The notes beneath the pieces were generated by a model. The model saw only the letters and a program-made list of their open reading frames with translations. It ran no database searches and was not told where the DNA came from. Both the position numbers and the translations under genes were made by a program. A DNA stretch of 50,013 bases from Planctomycetota bacterium. Its GTDB lineage: Bacteria > Planctomycetota > Phycisphaerae > FEN-1346. The first letter of the stretch is position 1; each line of letters begins with the position of its first letter. This document shows positions 1 through 8,300 of the stretch, in pieces. The stretch is taken from positions 1 through 50,013 of the forward strand of contig VGYT01000003.1 in the NCBI GenBank assembly GCA_016872895.1, read 5' to 3'.

Positions 1-282
1 CGGGCCGAGAAGTACCCGTGCTCGAGCGCCGCGGCGCATTGCGGGCGTCGGAAGGACCCGCTTCCGGCCGGGGACCTGGAAACGCGCGGCGTGGTGAGCG
101 ACTGGTCGGCCTGGCTGCGCGTCGCGGACGACAGGGAGGTGCTGAAGGTGCTGCGCATGACGACGCGGACGGGCCGGCCGGCGGGGGATGCGGCGTTCGT
201 CGCGCGGCTGGAGGAACTGAGCGGCCGATTCCTGTCGCCGCGCAAAAGCGGCCGGCCGAGGAAACGGGCAAAACCTGGGTAG
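1..282 (+). pseudogene. C-terminal part of a REP-associated tyrosine transposase (Y1_Tnp/RAYT-like), cut by window edge
   Basis: The frame is open from base 1 and ends at TAG 280-282, giving about 93 residues. It begins with AEKYPCSSAAAH, which matches the 'E-x-Y-x-W/C-S-S-x-x-x-H' stretch near the C-terminus of RAYT/IS200-like single-strand transposases. It is followed by the usual Trp-rich helix (SDWSAWL) and a basic tail (RKSGRPRKRAKPG). The catalytic HUH motif and tyrosine would lie upstream, outside the window, so activity cannot be judged. The stop codon lies inside a hairpin (273-297 region), a typical place for the REP-like hairpin that accompanies RAYT genes. The family call is from recalled sequence similarity and is fairly secure; whether the gene is whole upstream is unknown. 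Confidence 0.7.
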
Positions 283-404
283 CGTCCCCAGGTTTTCCCA
301 GGTTTTCCCAGGTTTTCCGGAGGAACTGAGCGGCCGATTCCTGTCGCCGCGCAAAGGCGGCCGGCCGAGGAAACGGGCAAAACCTGGGTAGCGTCCCCAG
401 GTTT
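211..404 (+). repeat. Tandem duplication of the transposase 3' end with its hairpin
   Basis: Bases 211-295 recur at 320-404 with one difference (aaaagc versus aaaggc), a period of 109 bp. Each copy ends in the inverted repeat AAACCTGGG / CCCAGGTTT around a 7-nt spacer that contains the TAG stop in copy 1. Between the copies is a 10-bp tandem unit, ggttttccca, present about three times (291-320). The first copy holds the last codons of the transposase; the second is not translated. The arrangement suggests slippage or duplication at the hairpin. Confidence 0.85.
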
Positions 405-668
405 CTTGCTCGAGCAGTTGCACGGACGGACCGGCAGTACCGGCCCGTGTCGCCCGTGATGCGGACCGGACGTGGCGCGGCGAATGCCCCGTCTGCGTCT
501 TCCTGAAGTCCTTTCACTCTCGTGACGTAGGGGCACGGCCGGTTTCGGTCCCTCTTGGCACCACGATAGAGGCAACGCCCCGGGCTGACGCCCCCACTCC
601 TCAGTCGCCCTGCTGGTACGTCGCCAGCGCTCGGGCTCCCCCCGCGGTCCTTCCTTCGTCGTAACTTT
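405..668. other. Intergenic, nothing recognised
   Basis: Bases 405-668 contain no convincing reading frame and no RNA gene that I recognise. The stretch separates the transposase repeat from the palindromic repeat at 669. Confidence 0.5.
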
Positions 669-715
669 GGCATGGTTCAAAGCCCCCGGCACCGCCGGGG
701 GCTTTGAACCATGCC
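669..715 (-). repeat. Palindromic dispersed repeat family 1, copy A (internally deleted)
   Basis: This is a perfect 22-bp inverted repeat around a 3-nt loop (ACC). The outer 13 bases GGCATGGTTCAAA and TTTGAACCATGCC are identical to the ends of the full-length copy at 48201-48291. Read on the minus strand it equals left end + hairpin 2 (CCCCCGGC-GGT-GCCGGGGG) + right end, so it looks like a derivative that lost hairpin 1 and the linker. Its right arm supplies the ATG at 711 of the next gene. Confidence 0.9.
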
Positions 716-1601
716 GGCCTTCTCATCGCCGGTTGACCCGCATTCGCGGGCCGACTTCTTCGTGCACATCCATGAGCACGACGGCGAGTGGCACGCCGGC
801 CTGTGCGAGGGGTACCTCACGCTTCTGACCCTTCCCCATGATCTCCAGGCGCGGATCGGCAAGTTTCGCTCCGCCTTCGGCAAGGCCAACCAGTTGCACA
901 CGCACAACATGCCCTGGGTGGACCGGCCCAACGTCATCACCAACTTCTTCGGCGAGGAAGGCCTGAACGAGGAAGGAGCGGAACTCTCGTGGCTCATCCC
1001 GAACCCGTGGAAGAAGTACATCGAGTGGACGCTCAACGTCCAGAACAACGAGAACCCGCAGAGTTTCGCCGGCGGGGAGTCCGACGACGTCATGTTCGTC
1101 AATCACCTGAAGTACTTTGAGAACCTCTCCGAGGCATCGACGCTGGAACTCGGAGCAAGTCACGCCACCGGCCCGAACGACGCCGGCCACGGCGGCAGCC
1201 GCACCCACGTCGGGGGCCTCGACATCACCTACAAGTGGCGGCCGCCGCGAGAAGGGCTCTACAAGTCGCTCACGTGGCAGACGGAAGCCCTCTTCTGCCG
1301 GAAGGACCAGCCGGACGGCTCGGCCGAGAACTCCTGGGGCGCCTACTCGTCGCTCGAGTACCAGTTCGCCCGCCAGTGGAGCGCCTTTACGCGCTGGGAC
1401 TACTCCCAGTTCCCCGACGACGCCGGCTCGCACGAGCACGCCGGCAGCGTCGGCCTGACGTACGCCCAGAGCGAATACTGCTTCTGGCGGCTTTCGTACA
1501 AGTTCACCGACGCCTCCGGCCCCCTGGCCGCGAGAGACCGAAGCGAGGTCTGGCTTCAGTTGAACATCGGGCTCGGCCCGCACCGGGCACACAAATACTA
1601 A
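711..1601 (+). CDS. Outer-membrane beta-barrel (porin-like) protein, probably 5'-truncated
   Basis: The 296-residue product is rich in alternating aromatic/polar strands (for example FARQWSAFTRWDYSQF and SEYCFWRLSYKF) and ends in a short basic tail, as expected of a Gram-negative outer-membrane channel. There is no signal peptide: the protein starts abruptly at mature-looking sequence (FSSPVDPHSRADFFVHIHEH). The only early ATG (711) lies in the right arm of repeat copy A, and an in-frame TGA sits at 705-707 within the same repeat, so the original 5' end appears to have been removed at the repeat boundary. The GGGGG run of the repeat could act as a weak ribosome site. The gene lies 27 bp upstream of the metal ABC transporter genes on the same strand, so a role in metal passage across the outer membrane is plausible by context only. 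Confidence 0.65.
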   Translation: MPAFSSPVDPHSRADFFVHIHEHDGEWHAGLCEGYLTLLTLPHDLQARIGKFRSAFGKANQLHTHNMPWVDRPNVITNFFGEEGLNEEGAELSWLIPNPWKKYIEWTLNVQNNENPQSFAGGESDDVMFVNHLKYFENLSEASTLELGASHATGPNDAGHGGSRTHVGGLDITYKWRPPREGLYKSLTWQTEALFCRKDQPDGSAENSWGAYSSLEYQFARQWSAFTRWDYSQFPDDAGSHEHAGSVGLTYAQSEYCFWRLSYKFTDASGPLAARDRSEVWLQLNIGLGPHRAHKY

Positions 1602-1628
1602 CCTACATCTGAGCGAAAGGAACATACC

Positions 1629-2693
1629 ATGAATCGCACCGCAATAGCCGTCATGGGCGCGGCAGCCTGGGCGGCCACGGCACTCCCGGCATCGCCATGT
1701 AACGCGCCGTCGGGCCCGCTGGCGGTGGTTACAACGACCACGGACCTGAAGTCCCTCGTGGAAGCCGTCGGCGGCGACCGCGTCCGCGCCACGAGCATCG
1801 CGTGCGGCTACGAGGACCCGCACTTCGTCCAGGCCAAGCCCAGTTACATGATGACCGCCCGGGAGGCGGACCTGTGGGTCCGCATCGGCATGGAACTGGA
1901 GATCGGCTGGGAGGAACTCCTGCTGGACGGGTCCCGGAACCCGCGCATTCGCATCAGCACCCCGGGCCACCTGGACGCCTCCGAGGGCGTCCTGCGCCTG
2001 GAGGCGCCCTCCGTGCGGGTCACGCGCGAGTTGGGCGACATCCATCCCCTCGGCAACCCGCACTATTGGCTCGACCCGCTGAACGGGCGCATCGTCGCCA
2101 AGGCCATCGCCGACAGGCTCGCGCAACTCAGGGCCCCCGACGCCGACACGTTCAGAAAGAACCTGGCGGCGTTCACAGCGGCCCTGGACACCCGCATGTT
2201 CGGCCCGGAACTGGTCCGCACTGCCGGCGGCGACAGCCTGTGGGCGATGGCCGTCAAGGGCAACCTCGGGGATTTTCTCAACCAGCACAACCTGACCGGC
2301 AAACTGGGCGGCTGGGCCGGCCGTATGCGACCGTGGCGCGGCACGCGGATCGTAACGTATCACCGCAGTTGGTCTTACTTGGCTAACCGCTTCGGCCTGA
2401 CCGTGGCGGCGGAGTTGGAGCCCAAGCCCGGCGTTCCGCCCAGCCCGGCGCACTTGGCCACCGTCGTGGAGCGCATGAAGGCCGACGGAATCAAGGTTGT
2501 TCTGATGGAGCCCTTCTACAGCCGCAAGAGCGCCGACTTCGTGGCGGCCAAGACAGGAGCAACCGTCCTGGTCTGCCCAAACTCCGTCGGCGGCGAGAAG
2601 GAAGCGGCCGACTACCTGGCCCTCATCGACCTGATCGTGGACCGGCTGGACCAGGCGCTCCGCGGCCAGGCCCCGGCCCAGGGAAAGGGGTGA
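1629..2693 (+). CDS. Metal ABC transporter substrate-binding protein (ZnuA-like, cluster 9)
   Basis: A 354-residue periplasmic metal-binding protein. A Sec signal peptide occupies about residues 1-25 (hydrophobic AAAWAATALPAS). Cluster A-I features are visible: VVTTTTDLKSLVEAVGGD at the start of the mature domain, a ligand His in DPHF, a second in GNPHYWLDP, a third in TYHRSW, and an acidic C-terminal ligand region (LMEPFYS). The His-rich loop common in ZnuA is missing, so the metal could be zinc or manganese. The ATG follows GAAAGGAACATACC, a good ribosome site. It is first in a tight operon with the ATPase and permease. Confidence 0.88.
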   Translation: MNRTAIAVMGAAAWAATALPASPCNAPSGPLAVVTTTTDLKSLVEAVGGDRVRATSIACGYEDPHFVQAKPSYMMTAREADLWVRIGMELEIGWEELLLDGSRNPRIRISTPGHLDASEGVLRLEAPSVRVTRELGDIHPLGNPHYWLDPLNGRIVAKAIADRLAQLRAPDADTFRKNLAAFTAALDTRMFGPELVRTAGGDSLWAMAVKGNLGDFLNQHNLTGKLGGWAGRMRPWRGTRIVTYHRSWSYLANRFGLTVAAELEPKPGVPPSPAHLATVVERMKADGIKVVLMEPFYSRKSADFVAAKTGATVLVCPNSVGGEKEAADYLALIDLIVDRLDQALRGQAPAQGKG

Positions 2694-2698
2694 GGCCC

Positions 2699-3445
2699 AT
2701 GCCCGTGGCGGCACTTCGCGCCGAACCGATCATCGTGTGCGAGCATGTCAGCGTCGCCTACGGTCTCCAAGAGGTCCTGCACGACGTATCGCTGGAGATT
2801 CCTGGCGGCGCCTTCGTGCCTTTCATCGGCCCTAACGGTGCGGGCAAGACCACCCTTCTGCGGGCCATCCTGGGGTTGCTGAAGCCGCGGCGGGGCCGCA
2901 TCCTGGCCCCCTTTGGCCGCGCCCCGCCCGGCTATGTCCCGCAGCAGAAGTCCATCGACCCGCTGTACCCGGTCTCGCTGCGCCAGATCGTGGTGATGGG
3001 GCTGTACCCCCAGTTGGGCTGGTGGCGGCGCCCCGCCGGGAAGCAGCGGGCCGCCGTGGAAGCGGCGCTGGAGCGGCTGGGCCTCGCCGACCATGCGTAC
3101 AAGCGGTATTCGGAACTCTCCGGCGGCATGAAGCAAAAGGTTCTTGTCGCCCGAGCGCTGGTAAACGGTCCGGAGGTGATCGTCATGGACGAGCCGACAA
3201 GCGAGTTGGACCAGGCGTCGGAACGAGACGTCCTTTCGCACCTCTTGCGCCTCAGCCGCGAGGATGGCAAGACGGTCCTCCTTGCACATCACGGTCTCGA
3301 TGCCATCGCCGGGACGGCCGACAGGATATGCCTGGTGGACCGCGGCCGGGTACGTGTGACCAGCGCGAAGGATTTGGCCTGCCCAGGCGCTCGCCCCCGG
3401 AGCGGAGAACCATCGGGGCGGGCGGCCGGAGGGAACAAACCATGA
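2699..3445 (+). CDS. Metal ABC transporter ATP-binding protein (ZnuC/MntB-like)
   Basis: This is the cytoplasmic ATPase of the metal importer, about 248 residues. Walker A GPNGAGKTT is near residue 44, Q-loop YVPQQK follows, then ABC signature LSGGMKQKV, Walker B VIVMDEPTSELD, and the switch histidine in LLAHHG. Start choice: ATG 2699 lies 8 nt after AAGGGG; a GTG at 2690 overlapping the previous TGA is the alternative. Its stop overlaps the permease start in ATGA (3442-3445), indicating translational coupling. The C-terminal Gly/Arg/Pro-rich tail is unremarkable. Confidence 0.92.
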   Translation: MPVAALRAEPIIVCEHVSVAYGLQEVLHDVSLEIPGGAFVPFIGPNGAGKTTLLRAILGLLKPRRGRILAPFGRAPPGYVPQQKSIDPLYPVSLRQIVVMGLYPQLGWWRRPAGKQRAAVEAALERLGLADHAYKRYSELSGGMKQKVLVARALVNGPEVIVMDEPTSELDQASERDVLSHLLRLSREDGKTVLLAHHGLDAIAGTADRICLVDRGRVRVTSAKDLACPGARPRSGEPSGRAAGGNKP

Positions 3446-4311
3446 TCGAGAACCTGCGAACGCTCGTCGAGATGTTTCCGCAGGCCATCCTGGGCGGCCT
3501 GCTCATTGCCTGCGTGTGCGCCCTGCTGGGCGTCTTTGTTATCCTGAAGCGCGTTGTCTTCATCGGCATTGCGCTATCGGAGGTGGCGGCGTGCGGCGTC
3601 GCGGCGGCCTTGCTGCTCGGGGTTCATCCCGTTCTCGGTGCCAGTATCCTGACGCTCAGCACCGTGGCGCTGCTGGCGTATCCGTTCGAACAGGAGCGGA
3701 TTCCCCGCGACGCCATCCTGGGGGTTGTTTTTGTCCTGGCGGCGGCCTTGAGCATCCTCCTGGTTGCTAAGAGCGGCTTCGGCCTTCAGGACGTCAAGGC
3801 CCTTCTGTACGGCGACCTCATCCTGACGAGCGACGGCGACCTGGCTGTTCTGGCCGCCACGCTCTTGCCCCCGCTGGCCTACGTGCTTCTCTTTCTGCGG
3901 CCGACGCTCTATACTTTCCTGGACCGTGACGCGGCCAAGGTCTTGGGGATTCGCGCGGCGTTGTGGGAGTTGCTCTACTTCCTCGCGCTGGGGCTGGCGG
4001 TGTCGGCCGCCTCGAAGATCGCCGGGGCGCTTCTGGTCTTCTGCTACCTTGTGGTGGCGCCTGCGGCAGCGCTGCTCCTCGCGAAACGGCTCGGCTTGTG
4101 TCTGCTGGCAGCCGCGGGCATCGCCGCCCTGTGCACTGTGGCGGGGCTTTACTTATCGGTGAGCCGCGACCTCCCCACGAACCAGACGATTGCCGTGGTG
4201 AGTTGCGGTTGTTTCGGCATCGCTCTGGCGTGGCACGGCCTGCGCCGACTTCTCTTCGGGCGCCGCGGGTTTCGCATCGTGGACGGAGGGAGTGCGACGG
4301 GTCGTGGCTGA
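3442..4311 (+). CDS. Metal ABC transporter permease (ZnuB/MntC family, ABC-3)
   Basis: A 289-residue integral membrane protein with about eight to nine hydrophobic segments, starting with AILGGLLIACVCALLGVFVIL. The ABC-3 hallmark region is present (FIGIALSEVAACGVAAALLLG, and later KIAGALLVFCYLVVAPAAALLLAKR). It forms the transmembrane channel with the preceding ATPase. The start ATG is embedded in the ATPase stop (ATGA). A longer frame runs upstream but overlaps the ATPase gene entirely and is not expected to be translated. Confidence 0.92.
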   Translation: MIENLRTLVEMFPQAILGGLLIACVCALLGVFVILKRVVFIGIALSEVAACGVAAALLLGVHPVLGASILTLSTVALLAYPFEQERIPRDAILGVVFVLAAALSILLVAKSGFGLQDVKALLYGDLILTSDGDLAVLAATLLPPLAYVLLFLRPTLYTFLDRDAAKVLGIRAALWELLYFLALGLAVSAASKIAGALLVFCYLVVAPAAALLLAKRLGLCLLAAAGIAALCTVAGLYLSVSRDLPTNQTIAVVSCGCFGIALAWHGLRRLLFGRRGFRIVDGGSATGRG

Positions 4312-4410
4312 TGTGCGACATGGAGGGCGGTCCGGCTCGACCTGGCTCAAGACCCTGTTTTCGGGAATCGCTATCATGTGATGGTCGCGGGCAGACGGCA
4401 GGAGACGTGA

Positions 4411-4575
4411 ATGATACGCAAGAACCGTCCCGCCGACGTGGCGCCCAAGGCCACCGAGGCCATACTCGAAAGCATCTCCGACGGCGTGTTCACGGTGGAC
4501 CACGAGTGGCGGATCACGTCGTTCAACCGGGCCGCCGAGGAAATCACCGGCGTGCCGCGCGGAGAAGCCGTAGCG
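4411..4575 (+). pseudogene. 5' fragment of a PAS-domain regulator
   Basis: About 55 residues from the ATG resemble the start of a PAS sensor domain: a short basic lead, then AILESISDGVFTVD, WRITSFNRAAEEITG and VPRGEA. This arrangement is typical of PAS domains that precede sigma-54 activator or histidine-kinase modules. The ribosome site AGGAGACGTGA precedes the ATG. After about base 4575 the similarity stops and the DNA is instead the reverse strand of a transposase gene, so only the first half of one PAS domain survives. The frame continues to 5127 through unrelated DNA and is not a real protein there. Confidence 0.65.
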
Positions 4576-4704
4576 GGCCGCAAACCGCTCGTCGTAGACC
4601 TGCTGGAAGGTCTCGAAATGCTGATCCAGCAGCCGCCACGGGTCGGAGGCCTGCGGATCGCGAGGGCGGTACAGCGGCAGAGGCTCGACGCACGCGACAG
4701 CCAT
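4573..4704 (-). mobile_element. N-terminal fragment of an IS91-family transposase
   Basis: Reading leftward from ATG 4704 gives about 44 residues, MAVACVEPLPLYRPRDPQAS then LLDQHFETFQQVYDERF and ARYGF. The 'YRPR-P...S-W-LL-HF--F...YE-RF...YGF' pattern is that of the zinc-binding N-terminus of IS91/IS1294-type transposases. It ends abruptly against the PAS fragment at about 4575. Upstream of the start is a small inverted repeat, GATGGT-ATACAC-ACCATC (4728-4745), which could belong to the element's terminus; that last point is inference. Confidence 0.6.
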
Positions 4705-4785
4705 GATAGGGAAGGCACGCGGCCAGAGATGGTATACACACCATCACTGGAACGCATGTACACTTCCCGTCAAGCAGACGCCCGC

Positions 4786-5266
4786 CCCCCGCGCCAGAAC
4801 TGCTCAAGGGGCGCCACATCCTTGGCGTCGCGGTCGCGCCAAGCCGTCACCCAGCAGACCTCCTTACCTCCCAGGCCTTCCGGGTCGTCCTTTTCCGGGT
4901 CAACGATGATGCGCAACTGCAGGCGTCGCCTTGGAATCCGTGATCACCAGCTATCGATCCGGCGTGGTTCAGCGGCGTATCGTCAGCAAAGCGGGCCAGC
5001 ACGTAGAGGTTGTCGGCGTCGTACATGGCGTGGATCCAGACCGCGATCTTGTCGCGGAGATTCTCCACGTCGCCGCAGACGAACACGCCGCCGGAGAGGT
5101 CCCAGTCGGCGGCCTTCCCGTCAATGACCATCTTGCCCGGCGTGGGCAGGATACGGATGTTGAGGTTCTCGGTCTCGGTGGCCTGCGCTTGCGCGCAGAA
5201 AGCCATTATGAACGCGGTCGCCAGTGTGGTGAGATGGCGGTAGGTGCTTGATGGGTTAGATGTCAT
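4786..5266 (-). pseudogene. Frameshifted, 3'-truncated CBM9-like secreted protein
   Basis: The start is ATG 5266, 8 nt after AAGGAG. A signal peptide (TLATAFIMAFCAQAQA) leads into a carbohydrate-binding family 9-like domain: PTPGKMVIDGKAADWDLSGG, WIHAMYDADNLYVLARFADD and HGFQGD. At about 4925 one base is missing: restoring it gives GFQGD-CLQLRIIVDPEKDDPE, then WVTAWRDRDAKD, matching the expected continuation in the adjacent frame. Similarity ends near 4786, where the upstream region of the IS91 fragment begins. The intact ancestor was probably a much larger secreted protein. Inactive as it stands. Confidence 0.7.
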
Positions 5267-5320
5267 GTTCCGAGCTCCTTCTTTTGGTCTACTTTGTTTA
5301 CGCATCCAGATCGACGCCTA

Positions 5321-8300
5321 CTAAGGCGTCTCGACCCCGTAGCGTTTGAGCATCAGCCGGGCGGTGCTGGCGTCGGCGGTATTCGGATATTTTGTCAGCA
5401 AAACACCTGCGGCCTTGCGCATGGCCGCCAGCGGCTCGGCATTGATCTGGTGGAAATCCTCCGCAAATTTCCCCAAAGCCGGGCGTTTCTGCAGCTGCAT
5501 CTCGGCAAACCACATTTGTTTGAGCTGTTCGCGCGCGCTGGCCCGGGTCATGAGATCGGGATCTTTCAGTCGTTGAGCAGCCTGCTGCGCAAACTTCGTA
5601 TCTGCGAATGTGGCGTAGGCGGCAGCGGCGGCGCTGGCATCGGTTGCCTCCAGCCGCTGCGCCTGCTCGAAACGTTCCTGCAGCGTCATGCCCTGCGGCT
5701 CCAGCGGCTCGGACCACCGGGGCAGCCTGCCCGTCATGCAGAACTCCTGGACCTTGCGGGCGTATCCTTCGGTCGGATACCAGGAGGCCAGCCCCTTGTC
5801 CCCCGGATAATCGGCAAAAGGCGCAATCTCAAGTTTCCGTTTGACATCAGTCGGCTGTTCCCAGTCCCCCTTAACATCCCGCGAAGGTCTGACTCGGACA
5901 CCGTCAATGGTTTGCCCCAGCCAGCCCTGCGGTTCCTTCAACTGGACCAGGGGTACCGGCCCCTTCCTCGGGTCGGCGTCGGCAGGCACCCTCACATTGA
6001 AAGCGACCTTCATGAATGCCATCATCATCTCATACGAACCGGGTTTTTTCTCCCCATGCCCGGCGTCCGGTTCAACAATCATGTGCATCAGTGTGCGATG
6101 CTGGTGACGCAGCCGGCGCACGGTAAAAAGCTGACCGCTGAAATAGTCGCCATCGTGCTCGCCGGAAATCACCATTCCTGGAATGGTGTATGCCGGCGGA
6201 AGAGAAATATATCCAAAGCCACCGGCCGACCTGAACGCAATCCATCCGATGGTACGTTCCGGCTCACCAACGGTAAACCCGGCGGAAAACCTAGTGGCGT
6301 TCGAGTGACCGAATGTGAAAATGGGCGCATGGGCGACCTCGGGATGACCGCAGGTCGCCGCCAGGTCCTTCAATGCGTCCAGGAGGACGCTGGTGGGGAC
6401 GTCCTCATCACCAGGATAACCGTAATATTTGTCAAAGCCCACAATCCCGCAGCCCAGTTCGGCGGCCAGCGCCCGCATGTCGGGATACTCGGCAAAATCC
6501 CGACCGCAGCCATGGAAGACAAAGGCGAACAGCCCGCGAATAACAGGCGCATTTTTCGCCTTCCACAGGTGAAAATGCTTGTCCTTGCTGGAATACGGCC
6601 ACAGCGCGGCGTCAACCTCCACCGTATATTCAGGCCTGGTTTTGATCTCAGGCTGCGTCGTGGCGGCCGCGGCCGACGCAGGGCGAGATGCGGGCGAGGC
6701 CCTGGCGGCTTTCGGCTGGCCGGCCGGTACGGCGTCCTTGGCGCAGGACGGCAGGGGTTCCTCGGGGAACCATCGGCTCTCGCGGCGTTTGGCGTCGACG
6801 GCTGTCACGAAGTAGACCTGCCCGGCCTTGCCGGATGCGTCGGTGTAGCTCGTGCCTTCCACCAGCGTACCGGGCGGCTGCACGTAGGGCGAGTTGAGCA
6901 GGATCCAGGGGCCGCCCATCTGGTTGGCTCGATAGACCCGATAGCCGGCGATGCTCTCGCCAGCGGCGGCCTGCCAGCGGATGGTGTTGCCGCTATCGCC
7001 CTTGTCCACGCGGACGCCGTCGGGCAGCGCCGGGGCGGGTTCGGGCGCGTATTGACGCAGCCCCTTGTTCAGGGCCCACACGGATGTGACCAGTGCAGCG
7101 GAGTCGAAGGCTTTGTATGGGTTTCCCTGATTCAACACGTGACGGGCGAAGTAGTGCGCCTCCGTTAGACCGATCTGTCCGCCATCCCTGGCGTGCGCCA
7201 GGAGGCCCAGAAACGGCTCGGACTGCCAGCGCTCCCAACGGTGGTCGTGGCCCTGGATGCGGAACAGGTTTGCTCGCGGCGAGGTCAGATTGCCTCGCGC
7301 GGGGCTCTCGGGGTCGCGATGGTACAGATCGGCGTTGACGTCGATGCAGTCGTAGTAGCGGCCGTAGACCGCCGGGTGCAGCCAGAGGTCATCGTTCGCG
7401 CAGATCTCGGCCGCCCGAAGGCGGATGTCGCTGTTGCCCATGTAGAGCACGTCGCTGTTGCCGCCCCCGCCATAGATGTTTCCAGTGTACGCCCGCTGCC
7501 CGTGACCGTAGATGTCCAGCATGCCCGGCGAGCGGGCCAGGTCGCGGCAATACTGGACCAGATCCCAGTCCTGTGCCTTCTTGGCGGCGGCCAGACCGAC
7601 CAGGGTCGTGCCGACCTGCATGTTGGCCGCCGAGTAGAAGCAGTCGATGTAGGGGAAGGCCTGGGGGTTGACGCGGCCGTTGAACTCGCGTTCCGCACGG
7701 GCCAAGGTCAGACAAAGTTGGTCCAGGCGCGGGTGGGGGCCGGCAAACGTGGCGATCGCCGGGATGCCGTAGTATTGATAGGAGATCTGGTAGGGATCGA
7801 GTACGCCCGAGGCCGAGTTTTTTTCGTGCTCCAGCAGGGGGCGGCCCAGCCTGGCCAGTCGTGCGGCCATCGTCTTGCGAGCCGAGGCCACCCAGGTCTC
7901 AACGACCAGGTCCTGCTGCCGCGGTTGCGTCTCCAGCAAACGGGCGAGGTCGTCCGTCCGTCCGGCGGCGTAGAGCATCGCCGCCTTACCGGCCCAGCCC
8001 CAGTCATTGTGCGTCAGTGCAACCAACTCGTCGGTGAACATCTCGGTGGTCAGCCCGGGCTCGTCGACGATGGCAGTCGGCGGCTGGAAGCACCGGCGAC
8101 CGAGCTTCCACAGACCCTCGTCATCGGTGGTGGAGGTAAAGACCAGGCGCACCTGGCCCCAGAAGGCCCGCAGCGTCTGGCTTTTGGCGTCGGTCGTGCG
8201 ATGGAAGTTGTCCGTGCCCAGCAGCGCGAAGTTCCCATCCGCTCCGGCCACGATGCCCTTCACGCCGGTCTGCAGCAGGGGAACCGGAAACAGGGCCAGG

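Noticed and set aside
723-2714. 663-codon minus-strand open frame over the porin and binding-protein genes
   Set aside because: Low-complexity Arg/Gly/Val-rich translation antisense to well-supported genes; a GC-bias shadow.
3022-3441. 140-codon upstream extension of the permease frame
   Set aside because: Lies entirely inside the ATPase gene; the ATGA overlap gives a better start.
4728-4745. Regulatory operator GATGGT-ATACAC-ACCATC
   Set aside because: More simply part of the IS91 fragment's end; no intact gene to regulate.
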